Positions 23,733 to 32,313 of a DNA stretch of 64,000 nt are shown here, one piece after another. How positions within the stretch are numbered: position 1 is the stretch's first letter; each line of letters starts with the position of its first letter. The stretch lies in assembly GCF_900102745.1 (NCBI RefSeq), contig NZ_FMZF01000001.1, positions 744,001 to 808,000 of the forward strand, given 5' to 3'. The translations under genes were made by a program, and so were the position numbers. Below the pieces are notes generated by a model, which saw only the letters and a list, made by a program, of their open reading frames with translations, had not been told where the DNA came from and searched no databases. Origin of the DNA: Geodermatophilus telluris. Lineage in GTDB: Bacteria; Actinomycetota; Actinomycetes; Mycobacteriales; Geodermatophilaceae.

Positions 23733-25241
23733 TCAGCGCAGCGGCCGCCCCCACTCGGTCTCCGAGCGCAGCACCGGCTTGAGCACCTTGCCCCCGGGGT
23801 TGCGCGGCAGCACCGCCGGCCGCACGGACACGAACTGCGGCACCTTGAAGTCGGCCAGGTGCGCGCGGGCGTGGGCCAGCACGGCGTCGACGTCGAGCTC
23901 GGTGCCCGGCAGCGGCACCAGGACGGCACCCACCTTCTCGCCCATGACCGGGTCGGGGACGCCGACCACCGCGACCTCGAAGACCCCCGGCGCGGCGGCC
24001 AGCGCGTTCTCCACCTCGACGCAGTACACGTTCTCGCCGCCGCGGTTGATCATGTCCTTGGCCCGGTCGACGACGTAGGTGAAGCCCTCCTCGTCGATGC
24101 GCGCGAGGTCGCCGGTGTGCAGCCAGCCGTCGACGAAGGTCTGCGCCGTCGCCTCCGGCTTGTCCCAGTAGCCCTGGACCACGTTGGCACCGCGGACGAG
24201 CAGCTCCCCCACCCCGGTCCCCGGGTCGGGGTCGGCCACCCGCAGGTCGACCACGGGTGCGGGGAAGCCGACCGAGTCGGCGTGGGTGTCGGCGTACTCG
24301 TGCGGCAGGAACGTGGAGATCGACGAGGTCTCCGACAGGCCGAAGCCGTTGCCCACCCGCGCCGACGGGAAGGCCGCCTTGATCCGCTGCACGAGGTCGG
24401 GCGCGATCGGCGCCCCGCCGTAGGTGGCGAACCGGACCCCGCTGACGTCGACGTCGGCGAAGCCGGCCTGGCTGATCGCCAGCCAGAACACCGCCGGCAC
24501 GGAGGTGACGACCGCGACCCGCTCCTCGGGGACCGCCCGTAGGAACCGGCCCACCTCGAACGCCGGCATGACCACCGCGGCCGCCCCGCCCTGCAGCGCC
24601 ACCAGCAGCTGGCTGTTGCAGCCGGTGACGTGGAACAGCGGCACGCTGATCAGGTTGCGCAGCGACGGGTCGTGACCGGAGAGCCCGACCACCCGGCGGG
24701 CGGTCTCGGTGTTGCTGAGGAAGTTCTCGTGGCTGGTCATCGCGCCCTTGGGGAAGCCCGTCGTCCCCGAGGTGTAGAAGACCGCCGCGAGGTCGGCGCG
24801 CTGCAGGTCGTCGGTGACGTGCGGCTCGCCGTCGGGCAGCGGGGCGCCCGGGGCGAGCACCACCCGGGCGCCGCTGTCGTCGACGACGTACTGCGCCTCG
24901 GCGTCGGTGAACCGGGTGTTCACCGGCACCGCGACCGCCCCGGCCATCAGGGTCCCGACGAAGGCGAGCACCCAGTCGGCGCCGTTGCCGAGCCGGATCG
25001 CCACCCGGTCGCCGCGCCGCACGCCCGCCGCGCGCAGCCCGCCCGAGACCCGGGCGGCGGCGTCCCACAGCTCCTGGAAGGTCAGCCGGGGCCCGTCGAG
25101 CTCGACGACGGCCTCGCCGCCGGGGTCGCGCTCCACCGAGGTGCGCAGCATCGCCACCACGGAGTCGGGCAGGTCGGTGTAGTGCTTGACCCCGGCGGCG
25201 TCGCGCTCGACACCGCTCTCGTCGAACGGGTGGATCGCCAT
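23733..25241 (-). CDS. Acyl-CoA ligase (class I adenylate-forming enzyme)
   Basis: A 502-residue enzyme that activates a carboxylic acid as acyl-AMP and passes it to CoA. Motifs are complete: Y-T-S-G-T-T-G-F-P-K-G (P-loop-like A3), Y-G-G-A-P and G-F-G-L-S-E-T-S (A5), G-W-L-H-T-G-D-L (A7), D-R-A-K-D-M-I-N-R-G-G-E-N-V (A8) and the C-terminal catalytic Lys in G-G-K-V-L-K-P. The ATG shares its A with the stop of the phosphotriesterase-family gene, so the hydrolase may open a ring or ester whose acid this ligase then activates. Confidence 0.93.
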   Translation of the reverse strand: MAIHPFDESGVERDAAGVKHYTDLPDSVVAMLRTSVERDPGGEAVVELDGPRLTFQELWDAAARVSGGLRAAGVRRGDRVAIRLGNGADWVLAFVGTLMAGAVAVPVNTRFTDAEAQYVVDDSGARVVLAPGAPLPDGEPHVTDDLQRADLAAVFYTSGTTGFPKGAMTSHENFLSNTETARRVVGLSGHDPSLRNLISVPLFHVTGCNSQLLVALQGGAAAVVMPAFEVGRFLRAVPEERVAVVTSVPAVFWLAISQAGFADVDVSGVRFATYGGAPIAPDLVQRIKAAFPSARVGNGFGLSETSSISTFLPHEYADTHADSVGFPAPVVDLRVADPDPGTGVGELLVRGANVVQGYWDKPEATAQTFVDGWLHTGDLARIDEEGFTYVVDRAKDMINRGGENVYCVEVENALAAAPGVFEVAVVGVPDPVMGEKVGAVLVPLPGTELDVDAVLAHARAHLADFKVPQFVSVRPAVLPRNPGGKVLKPVLRSETEWGRPLR

Positions 25242-26227
25242 CAGTACGTCCCGACGTTCTCGAAGTACCGGCGCGGGTTGTCCACCAGCATCGTGGTGAT
25301 CTGCTCCTCGGTCACCCCGTGCTCGCGCAGGTAGGGCAGCACGTCGTCGTGGATGTGCGTGTAGTGCCACTGCGGCAGCAGGTCCATCACGCCGGGTGCC
25401 AGCCAGTCGATGTAGCAGGAGGCGTCCTGCGAGAGCACCATCCGCTCGGCGTGGCCACGGCGGCACATCTCCACGACCGTGTCGGCGCGGGCCTCGAAGG
25501 TGGTCTCGAGGTTGATGCCGAAGCGGTCCATGCCGAGGACGAACCCGGCGTCGGCCAGCTGCGACAGGTGGTCGACGTCGGTGGTGTCGCCGCTGTGGCC
25601 GAGGACGACGCGGCCCGGGTCGACGCCCTCGTCGCCGAGCACCTCCTGCACCTGGAGCCCGGTGTGGCTGCCCGGGTGGGTGTGCACGGTGATCGGCACG
25701 CCGGTGGCGCGGTGCGCCTTCGCGACGGCGCGCATGACCCGCTCGACGCCGGCGGTCATCCCCTGCTGGTCGATCGCGCACTTGAGGAAGGCGGCCCGCA
25801 CCCCGGTGCCGGCGATGCCGTCCTCGATGTCGCCGACGAACATGTCGACCATCGGGTCGGGGACCTCGGCGCCGACGGCCGCGTTGAGCGCCGGGCCGCG
25901 GTGGTGGAAGAAGAACGGGACGTCGTCGTAGGTGTAGCAGCCGGTGGCGACGACGATGTTGAGGTCGACCTGCTCGGCGATGCGCTGGATCCGCGGGACG
26001 TAGCGGCCCAGGCCGATCACGGTGGGGTCGACGATGGTCCGGACGCCGGTCGCGGCCAGCTCCCGCAGCTTCTGCACCGCGTCGGCGACCCGGTCGTCCT
26101 CGCTGCCCCACTCGTCGGGGTAGTTCTGCTGCACGTCGGCGGTGAGCACGAAGACGTGCTCGTGCATGAGCGTCGGGCCGAGCTCGGCGGTGTCGACGGG
26201 GCCTCGGACGGTCTGCACCTGCGGCAC
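25241..26227 (-). CDS. Phosphotriesterase-family metal hydrolase (lactonase-like)
   Basis: A 328-residue TIM-barrel hydrolase. The metal site is visible: H-E-H after strand 1 (L-M-H-E-H-V), a Lys likely carboxylated in A-F-L-K-C-A, His residues in T-V-H-T-H-P-G and L-G-H-S-G-D, and a later Asp. Members split phosphotriesters, lactones or related esters; the natural substrate is more often a lactone. GTG 26227 follows AGGAGGA. It is cotranscribed with the acyl-CoA ligase (TGATG overlap). Confidence 0.88.
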   Translation of the reverse strand: MPQVQTVRGPVDTAELGPTLMHEHVFVLTADVQQNYPDEWGSEDDRVADAVQKLRELAATGVRTIVDPTVIGLGRYVPRIQRIAEQVDLNIVVATGCYTYDDVPFFFHHRGPALNAAVGAEVPDPMVDMFVGDIEDGIAGTGVRAAFLKCAIDQQGMTAGVERVMRAVAKAHRATGVPITVHTHPGSHTGLQVQEVLGDEGVDPGRVVLGHSGDTTDVDHLSQLADAGFVLGMDRFGINLETTFEARADTVVEMCRRGHAERMVLSQDASCYIDWLAPGVMDLLPQWHYTHIHDDVLPYLREHGVTEEQITTMLVDNPRRYFENVGTY

Positions 26228-26369
26228 GGGCGGGTCCTCCTGATCAGGGATGCAACACGGAGGGCAGACGTTAACGCTCCTGTGACCCGCGCCACGAGCG
26301 GGTCGGCCGTCTCGGGTGCACTTCTGCGGAGTCGCCCCGTGCACGTCCGCGGACGTGCACCGTCGCGGG

Positions 26370-27890
26370 TCAGGCCACGAGCTCGGCGGCGCGCTCGCCG
26401 ACGAGGACGGCGGTCGCGGCCGGCCCGCGGGTGGGCACCTCGGGCAGCACGGAGAGGTCGGTCACCCGCAGCCCCGCCACGCCGCGCACCCGCAGGTGCT
26501 GGTCGACGACGGCGCCCGGGTCGCCGTCGGGGCCCATGCGGGCGCTGCCGGCCAGGTGCTGGGCGGTGGCCAGGTGCGCGGCCACCCAGGCGTCCAGGGC
26601 CCGGTCGTCGGCGAGGACGGCGTCGCCCGGGTCGGGGCGGCCGGCCACCAGCGGGGCGAGCGCCCGGGTGCGCAGCAGCGCGGCGGCCAGCCGGACCGCC
26701 TCGCGCAGCCGCCGCCGGTCGGCCGCCGTCGCCAGGTAGCCGTGCCGGACCCGGGGCGGGACGGCGGGGTCGGCGCTCGCCAGGGTGAGCTCCCCCCGGC
26801 CCTCCTGGCGGTACAGCCCGGCGGCCAGCGACAGCGTGCGGTGGTCCCCGCCGCCGCCCGGCACCACCCGGCCCCAGGGCCGCAGCCACGGCAGCACCTC
26901 CAGGTCGCCGGGCACGGCGGAGCCCTCCGACGTGGCGTTCAGGCAGCTGTGCAGCGGCAGCGGCCAGTCGCCGTCGGGCAGGCCGGGGACCGGCGTCCAG
27001 GGCAGGTACACCAGCGGGTGGTCGGACAGGCCGGCGCCGACGCCGGGCGCGTCGACGACGACGTCGACGCCGTGCGCCCGCAGCGCCCGGGCCGGGCCGA
27101 CGCCCGACAGCAGCAGCAGGTGCGGGGAGCCGATCGCGCCCGCGGCGAGCACCACCTCGTCGGCCGGCAGCCGCCCGGCGTCGGTGTCCAGCCCGACGGC
27201 GCGGCCGTGCTCGACCAGCACCCGCCGCACCCGCACGCCGCCGCGCACGGTCAGGCCCGGGTGCCCGCGTCGCGGCGAGAGGTAGGCCATCGCGGTGTTG
27301 ACCCGCACGCCGTCGCGCACGGTGAACGGCACCGGGCCCCAGCCGGGCGGGCCGCCGGCGTTCTTGTCCGGCTCGTCGAGCACGCCGAGCTCGGCGGCCG
27401 CGGCGGCGAGGGCGTCGGTCAGCGGCGAGCCGGCGGTCGGGCGGCTGACGGGGAGCGGCCCGTCGGCGCCGTGGCCCGGCCGGTCGCCGTACTGCCGGTC
27501 GGCCTCGAGCCGGCACCAGGCGGGCAGGGTGGCCGGGAGGCTCCACAGCCCGTTGCCCGCCGCGGCCCAGCCGGCGTGGTCGGCGGGCGTCGCGCGGACG
27601 AAGTAGCCGCCGTTGACCGCGCTCGACCCGCCCACCCCGCGCCCGCGCGGCAGCGGCGCGCGCACGCCGGGGGCGAGCTCACCGGTCAGCGACCAGTTCG
27701 CCGGGTGCCCCGGGAGGGTGGCCCGCAGCGTCGTGGCGTCGCGCAGGTCGGCCGGGAAGTCGACGGGCCGGGCGTGGTCGGCACCGGCCTCGAGCAGCAG
27801 CACGCGCCGGCCGGCGTCGGCGAGCCGGGCGGCCAGCGCGCAGCCGGCGGACCCGGCGCCCACCACCACGACGTCCCAGCCGGGGGTCAC
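26370..27890 (-). CDS. GMC family FAD oxidoreductase (MftG-like)
   Basis: A 506-residue flavoenzyme with FAD-binding V-V-V-G-A-G-S-A-G-C at the N-terminus, L-L-L-E-A-G-A-D, the GMC signature region G-R-G-V-G-G-S-S-A-V-N-G and the C-terminal H-L-A-G-S-A-R-M-G. The usual final N-A-P-T segment is replaced by G-P-A-A-T-A, a form I associate with mycofactocin-linked GMC enzymes (MftG). No mycofactocin biosynthesis genes lie in the window, so this is tentative. It probably oxidises an alcohol to an aldehyde. GTGA overlap with the ligase upstream. Confidence 0.85.
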   Translation of the reverse strand: MTPGWDVVVVGAGSAGCALAARLADAGRRVLLLEAGADHARPVDFPADLRDATTLRATLPGHPANWSLTGELAPGVRAPLPRGRGVGGSSAVNGGYFVRATPADHAGWAAAGNGLWSLPATLPAWCRLEADRQYGDRPGHGADGPLPVSRPTAGSPLTDALAAAAAELGVLDEPDKNAGGPPGWGPVPFTVRDGVRVNTAMAYLSPRRGHPGLTVRGGVRVRRVLVEHGRAVGLDTDAGRLPADEVVLAAGAIGSPHLLLLSGVGPARALRAHGVDVVVDAPGVGAGLSDHPLVYLPWTPVPGLPDGDWPLPLHSCLNATSEGSAVPGDLEVLPWLRPWGRVVPGGGGDHRTLSLAAGLYRQEGRGELTLASADPAVPPRVRHGYLATAADRRRLREAVRLAAALLRTRALAPLVAGRPDPGDAVLADDRALDAWVAAHLATAQHLAGSARMGPDGDPGAVVDQHLRVRGVAGLRVTDLSVLPEVPTRGPAATAVLVGERAAELVA

Positions 27891-29194
27891 AGCCCCAGCG
27901 CCCCCGGCAGGTCCAGCCGGCGCACCTTGCCGGTGGAGGTGCGCGGCAGCTCGGCCACCGGGTGCAGGCTCTTGGGCCGCTTCGCCGGGGCCAGGCGCTC
28001 GCGGGCCCAGGCGGCGAGCTCCGCGGGGTCGGCGTCGCCGACGAAGGCCGCGACCACCCGCTGCCCCCAGTCGTCGTCGGGGACGCCGACCACCGCGCTC
28101 TCCACCACGCCGGGGTGCGCGTCGAGCACGGCCTCCACCTCGGCCGGGTAGACGTTGACCCCGCCGGAGATGACCAGGTCCTCGCGCCGGCCGTCGAGCC
28201 ACACGGTGCCGTCGTCGTCCACCCGGCCGAGGTCGCCCACGGTGACCCGGTCGCCGCGCCAGGCGGCCGCGGTCTTCTCCGGTGCGCGCCAGTACTCGAA
28301 GCGCGCCCACCGGGGCACCGCGCACCACAGCTGGCCGGCCTCGTCGGTCTCCAGCCGCCGCGCGGGCCGCGCGCGGCCGACCGAGCCGGGGTGCGCCAGC
28401 CAGTCCTCCGGCGAGCAGACGGTGAACTGCGCCTCGGTGGAGCCGTAGAACTCCCACACGCTGCCCTCCGGGGCCGCGGCGAGCACCGCCCGCTTGAGCG
28501 GCTCGGGGCAGGGCGCGCCGGCGTGCACCAGCCGGCGGAAGGAACTCCAGTCCACCCGGCCGTGCGCCAGCAGCCGCTGCAGGTGTGTGGGCACGCAGAA
28601 GGTCGTCGTCGGCCGCGCGGTACCGATCACCGCGGCCGCGCGGGCGGCGTCGAACGGCCCCGGGAGCAGCACCTCCCCGCCGGCCAGCAGCGTGTGGACG
28701 GCGAAGCGCAGCGGCGCGGAGTGGTGCAGCGGGGACAGCACCAGGTGCCGGTCGGCCGGGCCGAAGCCCCACAGCGCGATCTCCTCCGCGGCCAGAGCCC
28801 GGGCGTCGTCCTCGGCGAGCACCCCCGACCACACGCCCTTGCGCCGGCCGGTGGTGCCCGAGGTGTAGTGCACCGGCCGGGCCAGCGGCACGTCGGCGAG
28901 GTCGGCCGCGGCGTCCCCGGTGAGCAGCCGGGCGGGGTCGGCACCGACGTCGAGGGCCGGGTCGGCGTCCTCCGCCAGGGCCGCCCGCTCGGCCGCCGGC
29001 AGCGCGGGGTCGAGGACGACGGGAACCACCCCGGTGCGCAGCGCACCCAGGACGACGGCGAGCAGCGCCGGGGAGGCGGCGGCCGAGACCAGCAGCCGGT
29101 CGCCCGACCGCAGCCCGGCCGCCCGCAGCGCCGCCGCGGCCCGCCGCTGGTCGGCCTCGCTGTCGGCCGCCCGGACGACGGGCACGTCCGTCAC
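27887..29194 (-). CDS. AMP-dependent ligase, short form
   Basis: A 435-residue adenylate-forming enzyme, shorter than the usual 500 because the N-terminal subdomain is compact. Motifs: H-Y-T-S-G-T-T-G-R-R-K-G-V, E-F-Y-G-S-T-E-A-Q, G-D-L-G-R-V-D-D-D-G, R-E-D-L-V-I-S-G-G-V-N-V-Y-P-A-E-V-E and the catalytic Lys in S-T-G-K-V-R-R. It likely makes an acyl-CoA. It starts 7 bases after the MBL gene and overlaps the GMC gene by GTGA, so the three form one operon. Confidence 0.9.
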   Translation of the reverse strand: MTDVPVVRAADSEADQRRAAAALRAAGLRSGDRLLVSAAASPALLAVVLGALRTGVVPVVLDPALPAAERAALAEDADPALDVGADPARLLTGDAAADLADVPLARPVHYTSGTTGRRKGVWSGVLAEDDARALAAEEIALWGFGPADRHLVLSPLHHSAPLRFAVHTLLAGGEVLLPGPFDAARAAAVIGTARPTTTFCVPTHLQRLLAHGRVDWSSFRRLVHAGAPCPEPLKRAVLAAAPEGSVWEFYGSTEAQFTVCSPEDWLAHPGSVGRARPARRLETDEAGQLWCAVPRWARFEYWRAPEKTAAAWRGDRVTVGDLGRVDDDGTVWLDGRREDLVISGGVNVYPAEVEAVLDAHPGVVESAVVGVPDDDWGQRVVAAFVGDADPAELAAWARERLAPAKRPKSLHPVAELPRTSTGKVRRLDLPGALGL

Positions 29195-29201
29195 GCCGGG
29201 C

Positions 29202-30068
29202 TCACGGCAGCGCGACCCGGTCGCCGTCGAGCCGCACGTGCCCCTCGGCGGCCAGCTTGGCCAGCGTGGCGCGCGTCGACTGGGCGGCGGCCGGCCACAG
29301 CTCCCGCGGCACCTCGGCGTAGACGTCGGCCACCAGCGCGTCGACCGTGCCGGCGCCGCGCACCATCGCCGCGAGCAGCTGCGCCTCCCGGAACGCGCGG
29401 TGGGCGAGGTAGAAGTCGAGGACGGCGGTCGGGTCCTCGGTCAGCTCCGGCCCGTGCCCGCAGTACAGCGCGCTGGGGCCCAGGTCGTGCACCCGGCGCA
29501 GCGACTCCAGGTAGGCCACCACGTCACCCTCGGGGTGGGTGACCACCGACGTGCCGCGGCCCAGCACGTGGTCGCCGACCAGCACCGCGCCCGACTCCAG
29601 CCGGAAGGCCAGGTGGTCGTGGGTGTGCCCGGGCGTCGGGACGACGTCCAGCGTGGTGCCGGCCAGCCGCAGCCGCTCCCCCGGCTCGAGCACCCGCCCG
29701 CCCGGCCCGGCCACCGCCGTGTCGGCGGCCGCGACCGGGGCGCCGAAGCGGGCGCCCCACGGCTGCGCGGCCTCGGCGTGGTCGCCGTGGTGGTGGGTGA
29801 CCAGGACGGCGGCGCAGCGCGCGCCCCGGGCGGCCAGCACCTGCTCCACCGCGGCGAGGTGGGCGGGGTCGTCGGGGCCGGGGTCGACCAGGACCGCCTG
29901 GCCGCTGCCGGGCGCGCCGACGACGTAGGTGTTGGTCCCGTCGAGGGTCATGCCGGACGGGTTGGGCGCGAGCACCCGCGTGACCAGCGGCTCGAGGTCC
30001 GCCGTCCGCGCCATCTCGCCGGGCGCGGGCAGGGCCCAGCTGGTGCGCGGATCGGCCGGGGCGTGCAC
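29202..30068 (-). CDS. MBL-fold metallo-hydrolase
   Basis: A 288-residue metallo-beta-lactamase-fold hydrolase with the dinuclear metal motif T-H-H-H-G-D-H, then T-P-G-H-T-H-D-H, G-D-H-V-L and Y-C-G-H-G-P, and a C-terminal helical region as in LACTB2-like enzymes. It may hydrolyse a thioester made by the ligase. GTG 30068 is chosen because TACGGT lies 7 bases upstream; an earlier in-frame GTG at 30077 overlaps that box. First gene of the operon with the ligase and GMC oxidoreductase. Confidence 0.88.
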   Translation of the reverse strand: MHAPADPRTSWALPAPGEMARTADLEPLVTRVLAPNPSGMTLDGTNTYVVGAPGSGQAVLVDPGPDDPAHLAAVEQVLAARGARCAAVLVTHHHGDHAEAAQPWGARFGAPVAAADTAVAGPGGRVLEPGERLRLAGTTLDVVPTPGHTHDHLAFRLESGAVLVGDHVLGRGTSVVTHPEGDVVAYLESLRRVHDLGPSALYCGHGPELTEDPTAVLDFYLAHRAFREAQLLAAMVRGAGTVDALVADVYAEVPRELWPAAAQSTRATLAKLAAEGHVRLDGDRVALP

Positions 30069-30075
30069 ACCCGGC

Positions 30076-30081
30076 ACCGTA
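30076..30081 (-). promoter_or_regulatory. Candidate leaderless -10 box (TACGGT)
   Basis: TACGGT lies 7 bases before GTG 30068 of the MBL gene and drives the MBL-ligase-GMC operon if correct. Confidence 0.45.
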
Positions 30082-30115
30082 GCCGCGCGCCGGGGCGGGC
30101 CGCCCGCCCGGCGGC

Positions 30116-30121
30116 TAGCCT
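30116..30121 (+). promoter_or_regulatory. Candidate leaderless -10 box (TAGCCT)
   Basis: TAGCCT lies 6 bases before the ATG at 30128, with no ribosome binding site. Confidence 0.5.
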
Positions 30122-30127
30122 CGCCGC

Positions 30128-30652
30128 ATGCGCTCCCTCTGGTCGAGGTCCCGTCCCGTGCTGGTCGCCGCGGCAGCCACCGTCGCGCTCACCGCCTGCG
30201 GCGGCGGCGACGGGGGCAGCGAGGAGGCCGCGGAGTCCACCAGCGCCGAGACGAGCTCGAGCGCGGCGTCGTCCACCGGCGCGAGCAGCAGCGCACCCAG
30301 CGACGACCCGGCCGTCGCTCAGTTCTGCACCCAGTCCGCCCAGTTCGAGGAGCTGGGCAACCAGCTGACCGCGGCCACCCCCGAGCAGCTGCCCGGCCTG
30401 CTCCAGCAGGCCGCGGGCGCCTTCGACGCCGTCCAGCCGCCGGCCGAGATCGCCGGTCCCTGGACGACGGTCGGCGACGCCGTCCAGGCGTTCTCCGACA
30501 CCGCCAACTCCGTGGACGCCACCACCCCCGAGGGCCAGCAGCAGCTGCAGGCCGCGGCGCAGCAGTTCCTCACGGTGGCCAGCGGACCCGACGGCACCGC
30601 GGTGCAGGAGTTCAGCCAGCAGAACTGCGGCTCGGCCACGCCGACCTCCTGA
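30128..30652 (+). CDS. Secreted lipoprotein, uncharacterised
   Basis: A 174-residue product with a signal peptide and lipobox L-T-A-C (Cys24), a Ser/Ala/Glu-rich linker of about 35 residues and a helical domain with Q-F-C-T-Q-S, L-P-G-L-L-Q-Q-A-A and, near the end, Q-Q-N-C-G. The two Cys residues at each end of the domain may pair. No family recognised. The start is set by TAGCCT six bases upstream. Confidence 0.75.
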   Translation: MRSLWSRSRPVLVAAAATVALTACGGGDGGSEEAAESTSAETSSSAASSTGASSSAPSDDPAVAQFCTQSAQFEELGNQLTAATPEQLPGLLQQAAGAFDAVQPPAEIAGPWTTVGDAVQAFSDTANSVDATTPEGQQQLQAAAQQFLTVASGPDGTAVQEFSQQNCGSATPTS

Positions 30653-30657
30653 GACAG

Positions 30658-30712
30658 GCACGCGACGGCGGCCCGCCACCCCTCCCGGGGGCGGCGGGCC
30701 GCCGTCGCGTGC
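30658..30712. terminator. Bidirectional hairpin terminator
   Basis: Perfect 20-base arms (30658-30677 and 30693-30712, starting GCACGCGACGGCGG) enclose a 15-base loop. It lies exactly between the stops of two convergent genes, so it probably serves both. Confidence 0.85.
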
Positions 30713-30718
30713 GCGTCC

Positions 30719-32089
30719 TCAGCAGCCGCTGATGCTCACGCCGCGGGCGCGCAGCCACGGCACCGGGTCGACCTGACCGCCGTACATGGCGCCCGACGGG
30801 TGCACCTCGAAGTGCAGGTGCGGCCCGGTCGACTGGCCGCGGTTGCCCACCTCGGCGATCAGCTCGCCGGCGTCGACCCGGTCACCGGTGTCCACGTACT
30901 CGGCGTTGACGTGCCCGTAGACGGTGATCGCGCCGTCGTTGCCGCGGATGTAGACGGCCGTGCCGAAGCCGGTGGCCGGGCCGGTGCGGACGACGGTGCC
31001 CGACGTGGCCGCGTAGATCGGCGTCCCGATGGGCGCGGCGATGTCGACGCCGCCGTGCAGGGTGCCCCAGCGGGAGCCGAAGCAGCTCGACGTGCGGCCC
31101 GAGGTCGGCTTGACGTAGCCGTAGCCGCCGGAGACCGGCCCGTCGGCGTCCTCCGACGAGGACGAGGAGGACGACGCGTTCGCGGTCGCGGCGCGGGCGG
31201 CGGCGCGGGCGGCGGCCGCGGCGGCGGCGGCCTCCTCCGCGGCACGGGCCGCGGCCGCGGCCGCGGCGGCCTCCTCGGCGGCCTTCTGCCGCTGCCACTC
31301 CTGGTACGCGTCGCGGGCGCCCTGCAGCTCGAGCAGCTGGATCTGGGCGGCCTGCAGCTGGGCGTCGAGGTCGGCCTTGTGCGCGCTGGCCGCCTCCACG
31401 GCGCCCTGCTGCGCGGCCACCTGCGCGTCGGCGGCGTCCTTGGCGGCGGCGGCCTGCTCCTCGGCGGCGGCCATCTCGTCGCGGGTGACGCGGGCGGCGG
31501 ACTCGGCGTTGGCCTGCCGGACGCGGGCCACCTCGACCTCCTCGAGCACGTCGACCTGGGTGTCGGCGACGTACTCCAGCAGCGCGGCCCGCTGCACCAG
31601 CTCGCCGGGGCCGGCGGAGTCCAGCAGCGCGGACGCGGTGGCCAGGGCCGGGTCGTTGACGTACCTGTCGCGGGCGAAGCCGGCGATCCGGTCGATCGCG
31701 GCGTCGACGGCCTCGGTCGCGGCCTGCAGGTCGGCGGCGGCCTGGGCTGCGGCCGCCTGGGCCTGGGCGAGGGCCTCCTCCGCGGCCAGGTAGGCGGTGC
31801 CGGCGGCCTCGGCCTGGACGGCGAGGCGCTCGAGCTCGGTCTGCGCGACGGCGAGCTCGGCCTGCAGCCGGCCCACCTCCGCCGCGGCGGCGTCCTGCGC
31901 GGCCTGCGCGTCGGCGAGCTCGCCGTCGCTCGGGTTGACCGGAGGGGCGGGGACGGCCAGGGCCGGGCCCGCGGCGCCCACCAGCAGGGTGGCGGCGAGC
32001 AGGCCGACGAGTGCGCCGCGCACGCCCCGGCGCCCGCGGGCAGCGGAGGCGGTGCCGGGCGTACGCCGGCCGGATCGGCCCTGCGACAT
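30719..32089 (-). CDS. Secreted M23 peptidase with coiled coil (peptidoglycan hydrolase or activator)
   Basis: A 456-residue protein: a signal peptide (about residues 1-45), a long Ala/Glu/Gln-rich coiled coil (about 55-305), a Ser-rich linker and a C-terminal LytM/M23 domain (about 335-450). Zinc ligands are intact: H-G-G-V-D and H-L-H-F-E-V-H. The domain order is that of cell-division hydrolases or activators such as RipC- and EnvC-like proteins. The coiled coil may bind a division-site partner such as FtsX. It cleaves peptide crosslinks of peptidoglycan if active. Confidence 0.92.
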   Translation of the reverse strand: MSQGRSGRRTPGTASAARGRRGVRGALVGLLAATLLVGAAGPALAVPAPPVNPSDGELADAQAAQDAAAAEVGRLQAELAVAQTELERLAVQAEAAGTAYLAAEEALAQAQAAAAQAAADLQAATEAVDAAIDRIAGFARDRYVNDPALATASALLDSAGPGELVQRAALLEYVADTQVDVLEEVEVARVRQANAESAARVTRDEMAAAEEQAAAAKDAADAQVAAQQGAVEAASAHKADLDAQLQAAQIQLLELQGARDAYQEWQRQKAAEEAAAAAAAARAAEEAAAAAAAARAAARAATANASSSSSSSEDADGPVSGGYGYVKPTSGRTSSCFGSRWGTLHGGVDIAAPIGTPIYAATSGTVVRTGPATGFGTAVYIRGNDGAITVYGHVNAEYVDTGDRVDAGELIAEVGNRGQSTGPHLHFEVHPSGAMYGGQVDPVPWLRARGVSISGC

Positions 32090-32299
32090 GGATCGCTCCC
32101 TGGGGACGAGGGGTGGCGGGGGCCGGTGCAGCGTCGCACCGGTGACGGCGTGTCACGCGGGCAACACGCGCCTCCGTCGTCACTCCGTGACCACGGGACC
32201 CGCGTCCCCCATCCGTCACACCAGTTGTCGTCACCCGGAGGGGGGACCTTGAGCGGTCGGCGGGTGTTTCCCGCGTCACGGCCGTCCCGGACGCGTGTC

Positions 32300-32305
32300 T
32301 AGGCT
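32300..32305 (+). promoter_or_regulatory. Candidate leaderless -10 box (TAGGCT)
   Basis: TAGGCT lies 8 bases before GTG 32314 of the dehydrogenase gene. Confidence 0.5.
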
Positions 32306-32313
32306 CACCCACC

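Noticed and set aside
32090-32313. Possible c-di-AMP riboswitch upstream of the M23 peptidase gene
   Set aside because: Cell-wall hydrolase genes in actinobacteria often have one, and TGACG-like segments recur here, but I cannot match the conserved core or fold it convincingly.
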